Position numbers and translations under genes: made by a program | The notes under the pieces: model-generated | What the model saw: only the letters and a program-made list of their open reading frames with translations | Databases searched by the model: none | Told to the model about the DNA's origin: nothing | In this document: piece after piece, positions 28,047 to 36,996 of the stretch | Position numbering within the stretch: position 1 is the stretch's first letter | How the letters are laid out: each line of letters starts with the position of its first letter | Assembly: GCA_963837165.1 (NCBI GenBank) | Contig: CAWIMD010000004.1 | Coordinates: 682,001-746,000 of the forward strand | Source: JAENWD01 sp963837165 | Lineage (GTDB): Bacteria; Acidobacteriota; Vicinamibacteria; Vicinamibacterales; JAENWD01 | Reading direction: 5' to 3' | DNA: 64,000 bases

Positions 28047-29764
28047 CGACCGCGGCCGCCCCGGTTCGCGCCGAACCCACCCCCAGCCTCAGCGAGACAC
28101 AACGCTTCCTGCTCCTGGCCGTCCTCATCGGCGCGTTTGCCGGGCTCCTCATCGTGTGCTTTCACGTGGCGATCGAGATGATCTCCTGGCGCACGATCGG
28201 GATCCTCCCCGGCGCGTCGCCCCTCTGGACGATTTTCTCGCCGGCGCTCGGCGCCGCGTTGGCCGCGCTCATCGTGCTCGTGGGATTCCCGGCCGCGCAC
28301 GGCAGTGGCGTCAATTACACGAAGTCCGCGCTCTTCGTCTCGAACGGGTACATCCCGTTCAGCACGGTCGTGGGCAAGTTCCTGGCCTGCAGCATCTCGC
28401 TCGGCAGCGGCGTGTCGCTGGGACCCGAGGACCCGGCGCTGCAGATGGGGGCCGGGCTCGCGTCCTGGCTCGGCCGGGCGTTCCGGCTGCCGCGCGAGCA
28501 CCTGCGCCTGGTCGCGCCGGTGGGCGCGGCGGCCGCGATTGCCGCGGCGTTCAACACCCCCATCACGGCCGTCCTCTTCACGATCGAGGAAATCGTCGGC
28601 GCCTGGAACACGGCCGTGCTCGGGTCGATCGTGCTCTCGGCCGTGTCGGCGGTGGTCACCGAGCGCATCTTCCTGGGCGACGCGCCGCTCTTCCGCGTGC
28701 CGCTGGCCGGCCTGGCGCATCCGTCGGAGCTGCTGGTCCACGCGTTCGTCGGGATCGTGAGCGGCCTGCTGGCCGTGGCGTTCATCCGCACGGCGGCGCG
28801 CCTGCGGCGCATCACGGCGCACCGGGATCGGCGGCAGACGCCACTCATGGCGCTCGGCGCCGGCTTCATCGTCGGCCTCGTGGCGCTGAAGGTGCCGCAG
28901 GTCGCCGGCGTGGGGTACGCCACGGTGGACAGCGCCCTGCACAACCAGTACGGCTGGCAGATGCTGCTCCTGATCGCGGCGGCGAAGGTCTTCGTCACGA
29001 TCGTGTGCTTCTCGGCCGGCGCGCCCGGCGGCATGTTCGCGCCGGTCCTGTTCGTGGGCGCGATGCTGGGCGGCGCCAGCGGCGCGCTGGCGCACGCGTA
29101 CTGGCCGCTGCCGACGGCGGGCCTCTCCACCTACGTCCTGGTGGGCATGGGCGCCTTCTTCGGCGCCGTGTTCCGCGCGCCGATGACGGCGACGTTCATG
29201 GTATTCGAGCTGAGCGCGAGCTACGTGGTCGTCCTGCCCGTGCTCGTGGCCAACACGCTCGCGTATCTGGTCTCGCGGCGCTTCCAGCAGCAGAACTTCT
29301 TCGACGCGATTGCCGGCATCGAGGGCGTGACGCTGCCGTCGCAGGAGGTGACGCGCGAGACGCGGCCGCTGCGCGTGGAGGATGCCCTTCCCGAGCTGCC
29401 GCCTCTCGTCCTCGATCCCGCCCTGCCGGTGGTGAACGCCATGGCCAGGCTCGAGGGCCACGCGCGCGTCATCCTGGCCGGCACCGACACGGGACCGTGG
29501 CGTCCGGTGGACCGGCACGCCATCGCCGGCGCCACGACGGGAGAGACGATCGGGAGCCTGGTGGTGGAGCGGCCGCTGCCGGTCGTCCACCCGGACCAGT
29601 CGCTCGACGCGGCGCTGCGGGTCCTCGGCCCGCACCGGCTGCTCGCCGTGAGCCGCCGATCGGATGGGCGACTGCTCGGCGCGATCACGATCGCCGACAT
29701 CCTGGCGGCCTACGGTGTCGCCGCGCGCACGCCGCCCGGGGTGGGTGTCGAAAGCCAGGTCTGA
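28043..29764 (+). CDS. CLC family chloride channel/antiporter with a C-terminal CBS-like region
   Basis: The protein has 573 residues, with about ten membrane helices and a cytoplasmic tail resembling a CBS domain (VVHPDQSLDAALRVLGPHRLLAV). CLC landmarks are present in altered form. GSGVN replaces GSGIP, GPEDP replaces GREGP while keeping the gating Glu (about residue 131), and GGMFAP matches GIFAP. The family moves chloride, fluoride or other anions, often against protons. The altered filter makes the ion uncertain. It is co-translated with the TPR gene; the 3' end overlaps the convergent M20 gene by 55 bases. Confidence 0.88.
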   Translation: MTTAAAPVRAEPTPSLSETQRFLLLAVLIGAFAGLLIVCFHVAIEMISWRTIGILPGASPLWTIFSPALGAALAALIVLVGFPAAHGSGVNYTKSALFVSNGYIPFSTVVGKFLACSISLGSGVSLGPEDPALQMGAGLASWLGRAFRLPREHLRLVAPVGAAAAIAAAFNTPITAVLFTIEEIVGAWNTAVLGSIVLSAVSAVVTERIFLGDAPLFRVPLAGLAHPSELLVHAFVGIVSGLLAVAFIRTAARLRRITAHRDRRQTPLMALGAGFIVGLVALKVPQVAGVGYATVDSALHNQYGWQMLLLIAAAKVFVTIVCFSAGAPGGMFAPVLFVGAMLGGASGALAHAYWPLPTAGLSTYVLVGMGAFFGAVFRAPMTATFMVFELSASYVVVLPVLVANTLAYLVSRRFQQQNFFDAIAGIEGVTLPSQEVTRETRPLRVEDALPELPPLVLDPALPVVNAMARLEGHARVILAGTDTGPWRPVDRHAIAGATTGETIGSLVVERPLPVVHPDQSLDAALRVLGPHRLLAVSRRSDGRLLGAITIADILAAYGVAARTPPGVGVESQV

Positions 29765-30873
29765 AGCACGTCGCGGCAGGCCGCGACGTCGTCCATGCGC
29801 ACGTGCTCTTCGGCGCTGTGCAGCCCGGCGCCTCGCGGGCCGAAGAGCACCGTCGGCGTGCCCGCCAGGCCCAGAATGGCGGCGTCGGTCCAGTAGCTGA
29901 GGCCCGCCTCGGCCACCGGGCCAAATCGCGCGGCGGCCGCGGCCGCCACCGATCGGATGACCGCCGCGCCCGGTGGCGTGCGATACGGCGGTCGCGCGAG
30001 CAGCAGGCGCACGTCGAACGAGAACCCCTGGGCGCGATCGATGGCCGCTCGAGCGCAGGCCGTCAGCTCGTCCACGGCAATCGCGAGCGGCTCTCCGGGC
30101 ACCGTGCGCCGCTCGACGTGCAGGATGCAGCGTGCGGGATACACGCTCAGCTCGGCGCCGCCCTCGATCGTGCCCGCGTGCAGCGACGGCGTGCCCACGA
30201 GCTCGTCAGGGGTGCGCGCCTGCAGCTCGCCATTCAGCGCGTCGAGCCGCGCGAGCACGCGGCCCATCGCCATGATGGCGTCGCGTCCCTCGTCCGGGCG
30301 GCTCCCGTGCGCCGCGCGCCCGTGAACAACGATCTCGGCACAGGAGAAGCCCTTGTGCGCGACGCCGAGCACGAGCCCGGTTGGCTCCGGGATCACCGCC
30401 TCGTCGGCCCGCCAGCGCGCCGCGAGGCGTTCGGCGCCGAGGCTCGCGTACTCCTCGTCGGCGACGGCCGCGACGATCACCCGTCCCGCGCCGGCCCGGT
30501 CGCCTGCCGCCCATCGCGCGGCGGCGTCGAGCATCGCGGCGAGGCCCGCTTTCATGTCCTGCGCGCCGCGACCGAACAGACACCCGTCGCGCACCACCGG
30601 CGTGAACGGCGCCGTCATGCCGTCGACGCCGACCGTGTCCGTGTGCCCGCACAAGAGGCGCGTCGGACCGGGCCCGCGGCCCTCGACGATGCCGACGATA
30701 TTGGGCCGGCCGGGGGCGACGTCCTCGACGTCCACGTCGAAGCCGTGCCGCCGCAGCCACGACGCGATGTAGTCGCCGATGGCGGCCTCGCCCGCGGCGC
30801 CCGGCACGAGCGAGGGGTTCACCGAGTCGATGGCGACCAGGTCGCTCAGCAGGCGTAGCAGATCGTCGGACAT
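29710..30873 (-). CDS. M20 family metallopeptidase (ArgE/DapE-like)
   Basis: The protein has 387 residues. Metal-binding and catalytic landmarks are LCGHTDTV, FGRGAQDMKAGLAAML, AAVADEEYASLGAE (catalytic Glu pair) and a late His in LHSAEEHV. The dimerisation lid (GFSCAEIVVHGRAAHGSRP) is in place. Such enzymes remove acyl groups from amino acids or cleave small peptides. The genuine start is the ATG at 30873. The period-7 repeat just upstream supplies GGAAG six bases before it. Confidence 0.88.
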   Translation of the reverse strand: MSDDLLRLLSDLVAIDSVNPSLVPGAAGEAAIGDYIASWLRRHGFDVDVEDVAPGRPNIVGIVEGRGPGPTRLLCGHTDTVGVDGMTAPFTPVVRDGCLFGRGAQDMKAGLAAMLDAAARWAAGDRAGAGRVIVAAVADEEYASLGAERLAARWRADEAVIPEPTGLVLGVAHKGFSCAEIVVHGRAAHGSRPDEGRDAIMAMGRVLARLDALNGELQARTPDELVGTPSLHAGTIEGGAELSVYPARCILHVERRTVPGEPLAIAVDELTACARAAIDRAQGFSFDVRLLLARPPYRTPPGAAVIRSVAAAAAARFGPVAEAGLSYWTDAAILGLAGTPTVLFGPRGAGLHSAEEHVRMDDVAACRDVLQTWLSTPTPGGVRAATP

Positions 30874-30876
30874 GTC

Positions 30877-30904
30877 AACTTCCAACTCCCAACTCCCAAC
30901 TTCC
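30877..30904. repeat. period-7 tandem repeat, second locus (AACTYCC x4)
   Basis: Four exact-period 7-base units (AACTTCC, AACTCCC, AACTCCC, AACTTCC) are followed by a partial AATCCC. On the minus strand this reads GGAAGTT/GGGAGTT and ends three bases before the M20 peptidase ATG, so the last unit doubles as a ribosome-binding site. It is the same unit as at 20835-20941. Confidence 0.9.
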
Positions 30905-30948
30905 AATCCCAAGGCGCGAACCTCGCGGGCCGGGTTCCGCACGTCCGC

Positions 30949-31194
30949 GGCCAGGCTCCCATTCGCCCTGCAAACCGGCTCCGCAGGCCGGAAAACGCGC
31001 CTCCGCTCGCTGCCCTTCCGCCCGCGCGGCGGTCAGGGTCATCCGCACATCGCAGGCAAGCGAAGAGCGGCAACGGGGAGATCCATGCCTCCAGATTCCG
31101 GGCGCAGACCGCCGCGGATGACTCGCTGCGCCGCGTTTTCGTGCACCTGGCCGGCCTGCTGCGCATGGTTTGCCGGGCAAACGGGAGCCTGGCC
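30949..31194 (-). mobile_element. MITE-like interspersed repeat, copy A
   Basis: A 246-base non-coding element. Its ends form imperfect terminal inverted repeats of about 40 bases: GGCCAGGCTCCC with GCAAACC at the left, matched by the reverse complement ending GGGAGCCTGGCC at the right. Read on the minus strand, the interior shares long blocks with 31374-31612 and 39812-39960, such as GCGGCGCAGCGAG, CGGCGGTCTGC and GCCGCTCTTCGCTTGCCT. No transposase is present. The whole stretch 30905-31670 has no credible gene; besides copies A and B I see nothing in it. Confidence 0.7.
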
Positions 31195-31373
31195 GCTGGA
31201 GCCATCCCAGTATGCCCGCTCTCCCGTACACGGCCGTGTTGACGCCGCTGAACGCCTTTGCACAGATCTCCCGTCTTCGCCAAGGATCCGACGGACCCGA
31301 TGAAGCCCGCAGGGTGAAGTCGGTCCTCTCGCCCGCCGCGCCCAAATGGCGAGCGCACGGGGGACGGCAGGCG

Positions 31374-31612
31374 TGTTGACGGAGATCGCGAGCCGTGTGG
31401 AGCACGCCGACAGAACGCGAGCACGAAAATGCGGCGCAGCGAGCGTTCCGCAGCGGTCTGCCCGAAACAGCTCGATGCGTGGTGCATCCGGCCGTTGCTC
31501 ATCGTTAGATGTCGTTCGCGAAGCCCGGACCGCTGCGTGAGCGAAAGAGTACCGAGTCGGAGACGCATTTTCCGGCGTGCGGAACCGGCTCGCGAGCTCC
31601 GTCAACACGGCT
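31374..31612 (+). mobile_element. MITE-like interspersed repeat, copy B
   Basis: About 239 bases, in opposite orientation to copy A and 179 bases from it. The ends are an imperfect inverted repeat: GTGTTGACGGAGATCGCGAGCC at the left and, on the other strand, GTGTTGACGGAGCTCGCGAGCC at the right, differing by one base. The interior aligns with copy A (GCACGAAAA, GCGGCGCAGCGAG, GCGGTCTGC, CCGGACCGCTGCGTGAGCG). The outer ends of A and B differ in sequence although the core is shared. Confidence 0.7.
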
Positions 31613-31670
31613 GCCAATCAGCCTCACGCGCGAGCGAAGATGCGTGCGGCCGTCGGGCTCGGCCCCGCGC

Positions 31671-32727
31671 CTACTCCCTCCACTTCGCGATGAACACATT
31701 CGTGTCCCCCGGCTTGGCGTCGTGCCGGTTCGACGCGAACACCAGCTTCCTGCCGTCGGGCGAGAACATCGGGAAGCCGTCGAAGGTCGGGTTGTACGTG
31801 ATCCGCTCCAGGCCGCTGCCGTCCACGTTCACCAGGTACAGCTCGAAGTCGCGGCCCTTCGGGTCGTCCTTGTTCGACGCGAAGATGATCCGCGTGCCGT
31901 CGGCCGTGAAATACGGCGCGAAGTTCGCGCCTCCCAGCGAGGTCACCTGCCGCACGTTCGAGCCATCGGCGTTCATCACGAAAATCTCGAGCGACGTCGG
32001 CCGCCACAGTCCGTCCCTGAAGCAACGCCAGGTAGTCGTTCAGCTCGGGGCCGGGCGGCAGCGGGTGGCCGCGGAAAACGATCTGCGTCCCGTCGGGCGA
32101 GAAGAACGGGCCGCCGTCGGGGCCCGGGCGGTGCGTCAGGCGCTTCACGTCGGTCCCATCGCCGGCCATCGAATAGATTTCCATGTCACCGTCGCGCACG
32201 CTGGTGAAGACGATGTGGCCGTCGCGGCTGATGGTGGCCTCGGCGTCGTAGCCGGGAGTCGAGGTCAGGCGCGTGATGCCGCTGCCGTCCGGGTTGGCCT
32301 TGAAGATGTCGTAGTCGTGATAGACCGGCCAGACGTAGCCGTGGCTGAAGTCGGGCTTCGGTGGGCAGGCGGCACCGCCGAGATAGGTGGAGGCGTACAG
32401 CACGTGCCGGGCGTCCGGGTAGAAGAACGAGCAGGTCGTGCGGCCCTGGCCGTTGCTGATCCGGCGGACGTCGCTCCCGTCGGTCTTCATCGCGTAGATC
32501 TGGTCACAGGCGTTGCCGTCGCGCGTGGACTGGAAGATCAGCTGCGAGCCGTCGAACGAGAAGTAGGCCTCGGCGTTCTCGCCGCCGAAGGTGAGCTGCT
32601 TCACGTTGGCCAGGTGTGTTTCGCGCGAGGTGTCCGGCCCGGGCGCTGCTTCCTGCTGCCGCGCCGTCAATCCCGCCGTCGTCGCCAGCGCCGCGGCCAG
32701 CGCCAGCGTTCCCCACGATCGCGTCAC
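31671..32727 (-). CDS. TolB-like WD40/PD40 beta-propeller protein, exported (one frameshift)
   Basis: Reading across one frame change near 32015 gives about 351 residues. A signal peptide (GTG start at 32727 with GGGAG upstream) is followed by repeated beta-propeller blades of the PD40 type: AYFSFDGSQLIFQSTRDG, FFSPDGTQIVF, YFTADGTRIIFASNKDD and MFSPDGRKLVFASNR. Such proteins resemble TolB or the N-terminal propeller of DPP-type peptidases; no peptidase domain follows. The frame changes at LNDYLALL with no other decay, so a one-base sequencing error is likely. Confidence 0.8.
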
Positions 32728-32783
32728 CGCAGTCTCCCTCCGTGCCGGTATCCCGCCGGCGCCTGATGGTACCATCGCGGCGC

Positions 32784-34159
32784 ATGGCTGACGCCGCCGA
32801 TCCGCTCGCGACTGCCACCGCGCTTGCCGCCGTCATCCGGCGCGAAGGCGGCCGTGCGCTCGTCGTCGGAGGCTTCGTGCGGGACCGGCTGCTCGGCCAC
32901 GCCTCGAAGGATCTCGATCTCGAGGTGTTCGGCATTCCCGCCGATCGGCTGCCGGCGCTGCTGGCGGAAGTCGGCCGGCCCGATCCCGTCGGCCGCAGCT
33001 TTCCCGTCTACAAGGTGGCCGGCATCGACGTGGCGCTGCCGCGGCGCGAGTCGAAGACCGGGCGCGGCCACACCGGCTTCACCGTCGTCGGCGAGCCCGA
33101 CATGTCGTTCGAGGAGGCGGCCCGGCGGCGCGACTTCACGATCAACGCCATCGGATGGGATCCGCTGAAGGACGAGTATCTCGATCCGCATGGGGGGCGC
33201 GCCGATCTCGAGGCCAGGCGGCTGCGGGTGGTCGATCGGCGGACGTTCGGGGACGACAGCCTGCGCGTCCTGCGCGCGCTGCAGTTCGCGGCGCGGTTCG
33301 AGCTGGAGCCCGACGAGGAGCTGCGGGATCTCTGCCGGGCGATCCCGCTGGACGACCTCCCTGCCGAGCGGATCTGGGGAGAGATCGAGAAGCTGCTGCT
33401 GCTGGCGCGGCGGCCGTCGATTGGCTTCCGCCTGGCGCTCGAGGTGGGCGTCATCGAGCGGCTGCTGCCGGAGCTGCTGACGCTGGTGGGCTGCGAGCAG
33501 GACGTGCGTGGCATCCCGAGGGCGACGTGTGGGTGCACACGCTGATGGTGATCGACGAGGCGCGGCGGCGCATCGACGACCTGCCGCGCTCCGCGCAGGT
33601 GGCGATCATGCTGGGCGCCGTCTGCCACGATCTCGGCAAGCCGTCCACGACCGCGTTCATCGACGGGCACATCCGGTCGCCCGGGCACGAGGAAGCCGGC
33701 GTCGCGCCCGCGACTGCCCTGCTCGATCGCCTGAACGTCAACTCGATCGACGGCGTGGACGTGCGCTGCCAGGTCCTGGGGATGGTGGCGCACCATCTGA
33801 AGCCCGGCTCCTGGCACAAGGTCTGCGACGAGGTGGGCGACGGCGCGTTCCGGCGCCTCGCGCAGAAGGTGGACCTGGAGCTGCTCGCGCGGCTGGCGGA
33901 GGCCGACTGCACCGGCCGTGCGGGCCCGTTCGACTGCTCGGCGATGGCGTGGTTCCTGGAGCGCTCACGTCAGCTCGGCGTCGAGCACCGCCCGCCCGCG
34001 CCGCTGGTTCTCGGCCGGCACCTGCTGGAATTGGGCATGGCGCCCGGCCCGGCGATGGGCGCGCTGCTGAAGCAGATCTACGAGCGGCAGCTGGATGGGG
34101 CGGTGACGACGGTGGAGCAGGGAGTCGCGCTGGCGCGGGAGGTGTTGGGGCGGGGATGA
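32784..34159 (+). CDS. cca: CCA-adding enzyme / tRNA nucleotidyltransferase with HD domain (one frameshift)
   Basis: The frame breaks near 33512 (GCEQD in one frame, WHPEGDVWVHTL in the next). Joined, it has about 458 residues. The nucleotidyltransferase head has VVGGFVRDRLLG and the metal pair in DLDLEVFG. The RNA-binding region has RRRDFTINAI and DSLRVLRALQFAARF. The HD domain has CHDLGKP and HEEAG. It adds or repairs the 3' CCA of tRNAs. Since this function is normally needed for growth, a real null mutation is unlikely. TACCAT ends 8 bases before the ATG with no ribosome-binding site. Confidence 0.88.
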
Positions 34160-34180
34160 CGGGCGCGGCGCCGTGTCGCA

Positions 34181-34206
34181 TGTAGCGCAGGCCTTCAGGC
34201 CTGCCT
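34181..34206. repeat. REP-like hairpin (TGTAGCGCAGGCCTTCAGGCCTGC)
   Basis: The arms GCAGGCC (34187-34193) and GGCCTGC (34198-34204) form a perfect stem with a TTCA loop, followed by CTTT. It lies 21 bases after the cca stop and could act as a terminator. The same TGTAGCGC...GGCTTCAG pattern recurs, inverted, at 43730-43754, so it looks like a dispersed repeat family. Confidence 0.75.
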
Positions 34207-34328
34207 TTCAGTCTGGGGACACGGCGGACGACAGCTCCTGAACGAACTGTGTCATCGACGCTCTGCCACGATCATGACTCGAGGTGCCAACTGATTGAGA
34301 TACCTGCATTGTGCGTGGGAGGCTTGCA

Positions 34329-34643
34329 GTGCTCCGGATCGAAACCTGGCCGTTCACAGCTGCTGAACAGGAGCGGTGGTACGAGGGCAGTTCGCGGCTT
34401 CTGGACCAGTCCAAAGCATCGGCCCTCATTAAGCGAGTCCTCCGGAAGAAGCACCGGGTACGGCCGCATCGGTTCTTCGGCGAAGCTTTGGTTGCCGCTA
34501 GGCTCGAACAAGTGTCACCGCATCGAGTAGAACTGGCTGGGCTGAGGTATCTCGGTGGCGTTGGCACTTGGTGCGGACTTGGTCGGCCGCTCAGAACTTG
34601 CGTATCCGAACGCCGACACGGCCGGACTATCCTCCACCTGTGA
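34329..34643 (+). CDS. small protein of unknown function coupled to the DUF2075 helicase
   Basis: A 104-residue protein. GTG start at 34329 with GGGAGG six bases upstream, one of the best ribosome-binding sites in the window. It is basic and mostly helical in the middle (FTAAEQERWYEGSSRLLD, SALIKRVLRKKHRVRPHRFF). I do not recognise it. The stop overlaps the helicase GTG as GTGA, which supports both reading frames and suggests joint function. Base composition looks less GC-rich than flanking genes. Confidence 0.6.
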   Translation: MLRIETWPFTAAEQERWYEGSSRLLDQSKASALIKRVLRKKHRVRPHRFFGEALVAARLEQVSPHRVELAGLRYLGGVGTWCGLGRPLRTCVSERRHGRTILHL

Positions 34644-36628
34644 CCAGCTCCTCAGAGCCGTTGCGGGCATTTTCCGCATATTACGGTGCGAGTGTCGCGA
34701 CGTTCCTTACCGCCTCCCCGAAGGAAGTGATTGGGCGACTGGCACTGGCGGATTCCCACCGCTCGCTTGAAGCTACCCAGCGGCAAGCCTGGGAGGAAGA
34801 GATCCACATCCTACGTGACGCGCTGACCGGCCTGTCCGGCATGTTGTTCTTGGAGTTTGATGTTCCGCGTCTGGGCAGTCGGATCGATGCCGCGGTCATC
34901 ACGGGGCCAGCCGTGCTCGTCATTGAGTTCAAGTGCGGAGAGAAGCGGTTCACCACGGAAGCGTACAACCAGGCCTGGGACTACGGCCTGGACCTCAAGA
35001 ACTTCCACCAGGCGAGCCACGAGGCGCCCATCTTTCCTGTGCTCGTCGCCACCGCGGCCACGGGTGGCGATGACTGCTGGAGGATGGCCCACCCGGATGG
35101 AGTTCGGCCGCCACGCAGAGCAACGCCGAGTGGACTCCGTCGCGCAATTGACGAGGCGCTCCTCTCGCTGCCTGGCCCGCAACTCGACGGCGCTGCCTGG
35201 GGACGTGCGCGGTATCAGCCGACACCGACGATCATCGAGGCTGCCCGTGCACTCTACTCACGGCATACGGTCGACGCCATTACTCGGAACGATGCCGGCG
35301 CCAAGAACCTTCAGGTTACCTCGGGCACCGTCGAGGAGATCATTGAGAACGCCAAGTCCAGGCGTGAAAAGGCCATCGTCTTCGTGACGGGCGTGCCGGG
35401 AGCCGGCAAGACGCTGGTTGGTCTGAACGTTGCCACTCGTCGGCGCGACTTTGGAGAAGCGCGTGCGGTCTTTCTCTCCGGAAACGGTCCACTCGTGTCC
35501 GTGCTGCGGGAAGCGCTGACTCGCGACGAGTTCGAACGTCAGAACCGCGCCCTGCGCAAGGGCGTCATTCGTCAGCAGGTCAAGCCCTTCATCCAGAATG
35601 TTCATCACTTCCGCGACGATGGCGTCCGCGACCCCTCGGCCCCGGGTGACCATGTCGTCATCTTCGACGAGGCGCAGCGTGCCTGGAACCTGGAGAAGAC
35701 GGCCGACTTCATGAAGCGGCGCAAGGGCCGGCCGGACTTCTCGCAGTCTGAGTCGGAGTTCCTGATCTCGTACCTCGACCGTCACGAATCCTGGGCCGTC
35801 ATCGTGTGCCTCGTGGGTGGCGGGCAGGAGATCCACACGGGCGAAGCCGGTATCGCCGCGTGGCTCGAGGCCGTCAGCAAGGTCTTTCCGCACTGGCGAA
35901 CGTACGTGTCTCCAGATCTTTCTGGGTCGGAGTACGACGCCCAACCGGCGATCGACGCCCTCGCCGCCGGGGACCGTCTGGTGCAAGACGCACGACTGCA
36001 CCTTTCCACATCGATGCGGTCGTTTCGCTCCGAGCGGGTCTCCGCATTCGTCAAGGCGCTGCTTGACTGTGACGAAGCGGGTGCACGCGACCTCTTGGAG
36101 CAAGTCGCAGCGCGCTACCCGATTGCGGTCACGCGCGACCTGGCACTCGCCAAGGCCTGGATCCGCAGCCACGCACGCGGGTCTGAACAGTTCGGGCTGG
36201 TCGCTTCGTCCCAGGCCATGCGGCTCAAGCCACACGCGATCGATGTCCGCGTGAGCGTGGATCCGATTCACTGGTTCCTGGCGGACCGGTCTGACACGCG
36301 TTCGAGCTACTACCTCGAGGATGCCGCCACGGAGTTCCAGGTCCAGGGCCTGGAGGTGGATTGGGCTTGTGTAACGTGGGATGCTGACCTGCGTCTGCGA
36401 GGAGGTCGGTGGGGCCACCACTCATTCCGGGGCGACGTGTGGACGAACATCAACAAGCCCGACCGCCAGCGCTATCTGCAAAATGCCTATCGCGTCTTGC
36501 TCACACGGGCTCGGCAGGGGATGGTCGTGTTCGTCCCGCCCGGCGATCGCAGCGACCCGACGCGCCTGCCGGAGTTCTACGACGAGACGTTCGCCTTCTT
36601 GTCCAACATTGGCCTGCCCGTCCTGTAA
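34640..36628 (+). CDS. PD-(D/E)XK nuclease-DUF2075 (Schlafen-group-3-like) helicase
   Basis: The protein has 662 residues. The N-terminal part fits a PD-(D/E)XK nuclease: WEEEIHIL, SRIDAAVI, VIEFKCGEKRF (about residues 94-104), then QAWDYGLDL. The C-terminal part is a superfamily-1-like ATPase with Walker A GVPGAGKTLVGLN (about residue 252), Walker B VVIFDEAQRAWN, GGGQEIHTGE and the late NAYRVLLTRARQGM. DUF2075 proteins are often seen near defence genes, but the role of this one is not established. It is co-translated with the small upstream gene. Confidence 0.85.
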   Translation: MTSSSEPLRAFSAYYGASVATFLTASPKEVIGRLALADSHRSLEATQRQAWEEEIHILRDALTGLSGMLFLEFDVPRLGSRIDAAVITGPAVLVIEFKCGEKRFTTEAYNQAWDYGLDLKNFHQASHEAPIFPVLVATAATGGDDCWRMAHPDGVRPPRRATPSGLRRAIDEALLSLPGPQLDGAAWGRARYQPTPTIIEAARALYSRHTVDAITRNDAGAKNLQVTSGTVEEIIENAKSRREKAIVFVTGVPGAGKTLVGLNVATRRRDFGEARAVFLSGNGPLVSVLREALTRDEFERQNRALRKGVIRQQVKPFIQNVHHFRDDGVRDPSAPGDHVVIFDEAQRAWNLEKTADFMKRRKGRPDFSQSESEFLISYLDRHESWAVIVCLVGGGQEIHTGEAGIAAWLEAVSKVFPHWRTYVSPDLSGSEYDAQPAIDALAAGDRLVQDARLHLSTSMRSFRSERVSAFVKALLDCDEAGARDLLEQVAARYPIAVTRDLALAKAWIRSHARGSEQFGLVASSQAMRLKPHAIDVRVSVDPIHWFLADRSDTRSSYYLEDAATEFQVQGLEVDWACVTWDADLRLRGGRWGHHSFRGDVWTNINKPDRQRYLQNAYRVLLTRARQGMVVFVPPGDRSDPTRLPEFYDETFAFLSNIGLPVL

Positions 36629-36724
36629 GCCGACTCGGGCCCTTATATCCTGGGTGTGGGTTTCACGCACCTTCTGGCCGTGTAGACCAACGCGACGGGT
36701 TGTTTTGGGTTACATGTAGCTCCC

Positions 36725-36945
36725 ATGCCGACCGGCTCAGGCAAGTCGTCCAGGGACAAGGTCCGGGCCCACCGGGAGAGGCTCCGCAGGCAGGGACTGC
36801 GCCCGATCCAGATCTGGGTGCCCGACGTCCGATCCAAGACGTTCGCCCGCGAAGCACGCAGGCAATCGCGGCCGTCGCCCGCAGCGAGCAGGAACACGAC
36901 GATCAGGCGTACATCGACGCCATCTCCGCGTGGAGCGAGGAGTAG
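36725..36945 (+). pseudogene. MazE-like antitoxin (DUF3018), one frameshift
   Basis: The first frame reads SSRDKVRAHRERLRRQGLRP, IQIWVPDVRSKTF and AREARRQS. After a missing base near 36868 the next frame gives AVARSEQEHDDQAYIDAISA and ends WSEE. Together this is a full-length (about 73 residue) DUF3018/MazE-family antitoxin. Such genes are normally followed by a MazF toxin, but here the next gene is a RelE/HigB-type toxin, so the antitoxin appears orphaned. Whether the shift is real or an indel error cannot be told. Confidence 0.7.
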
Positions 36946-36958
36946 TCCAGGTCCGTCT

Positions 36959-36987
36959 TTGACGGATATACGTCTCAGACGTATACT
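36959..36987 (+). promoter_or_regulatory. promoter with palindromic operator of the higBA pair
   Basis: TTGACG (36959-36964), a 17-base spacer and TATACT (36982-36987) form a near-consensus promoter. A perfect palindrome, TATACGTC-TCA-GACGTATA (36967-36985), fills the spacer and runs into the -10. Binding there would block RNA polymerase, as expected for autorepression by a HigA-type antitoxin. The -10 ends 9 bases before the toxin GTG, so the message is nearly leaderless. Confidence 0.8.
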
Positions 36988-36996
36988 CTGGGTGAC

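Noticed and set aside
31039..31617. Protein gene of about 190 residues on the minus strand
   Set aside because: The frame spans both MITE-like copies and the gap between them. Its sequence is low-complexity, and several overlapping frames are equally open.
34208..34567. Minus-strand gene opposite the small helicase partner
   Set aside because: It has no good ribosome-binding site and Ser/Arg-rich composition, whereas the plus-strand frame has GGGAGG and a GTGA overlap with the helicase.
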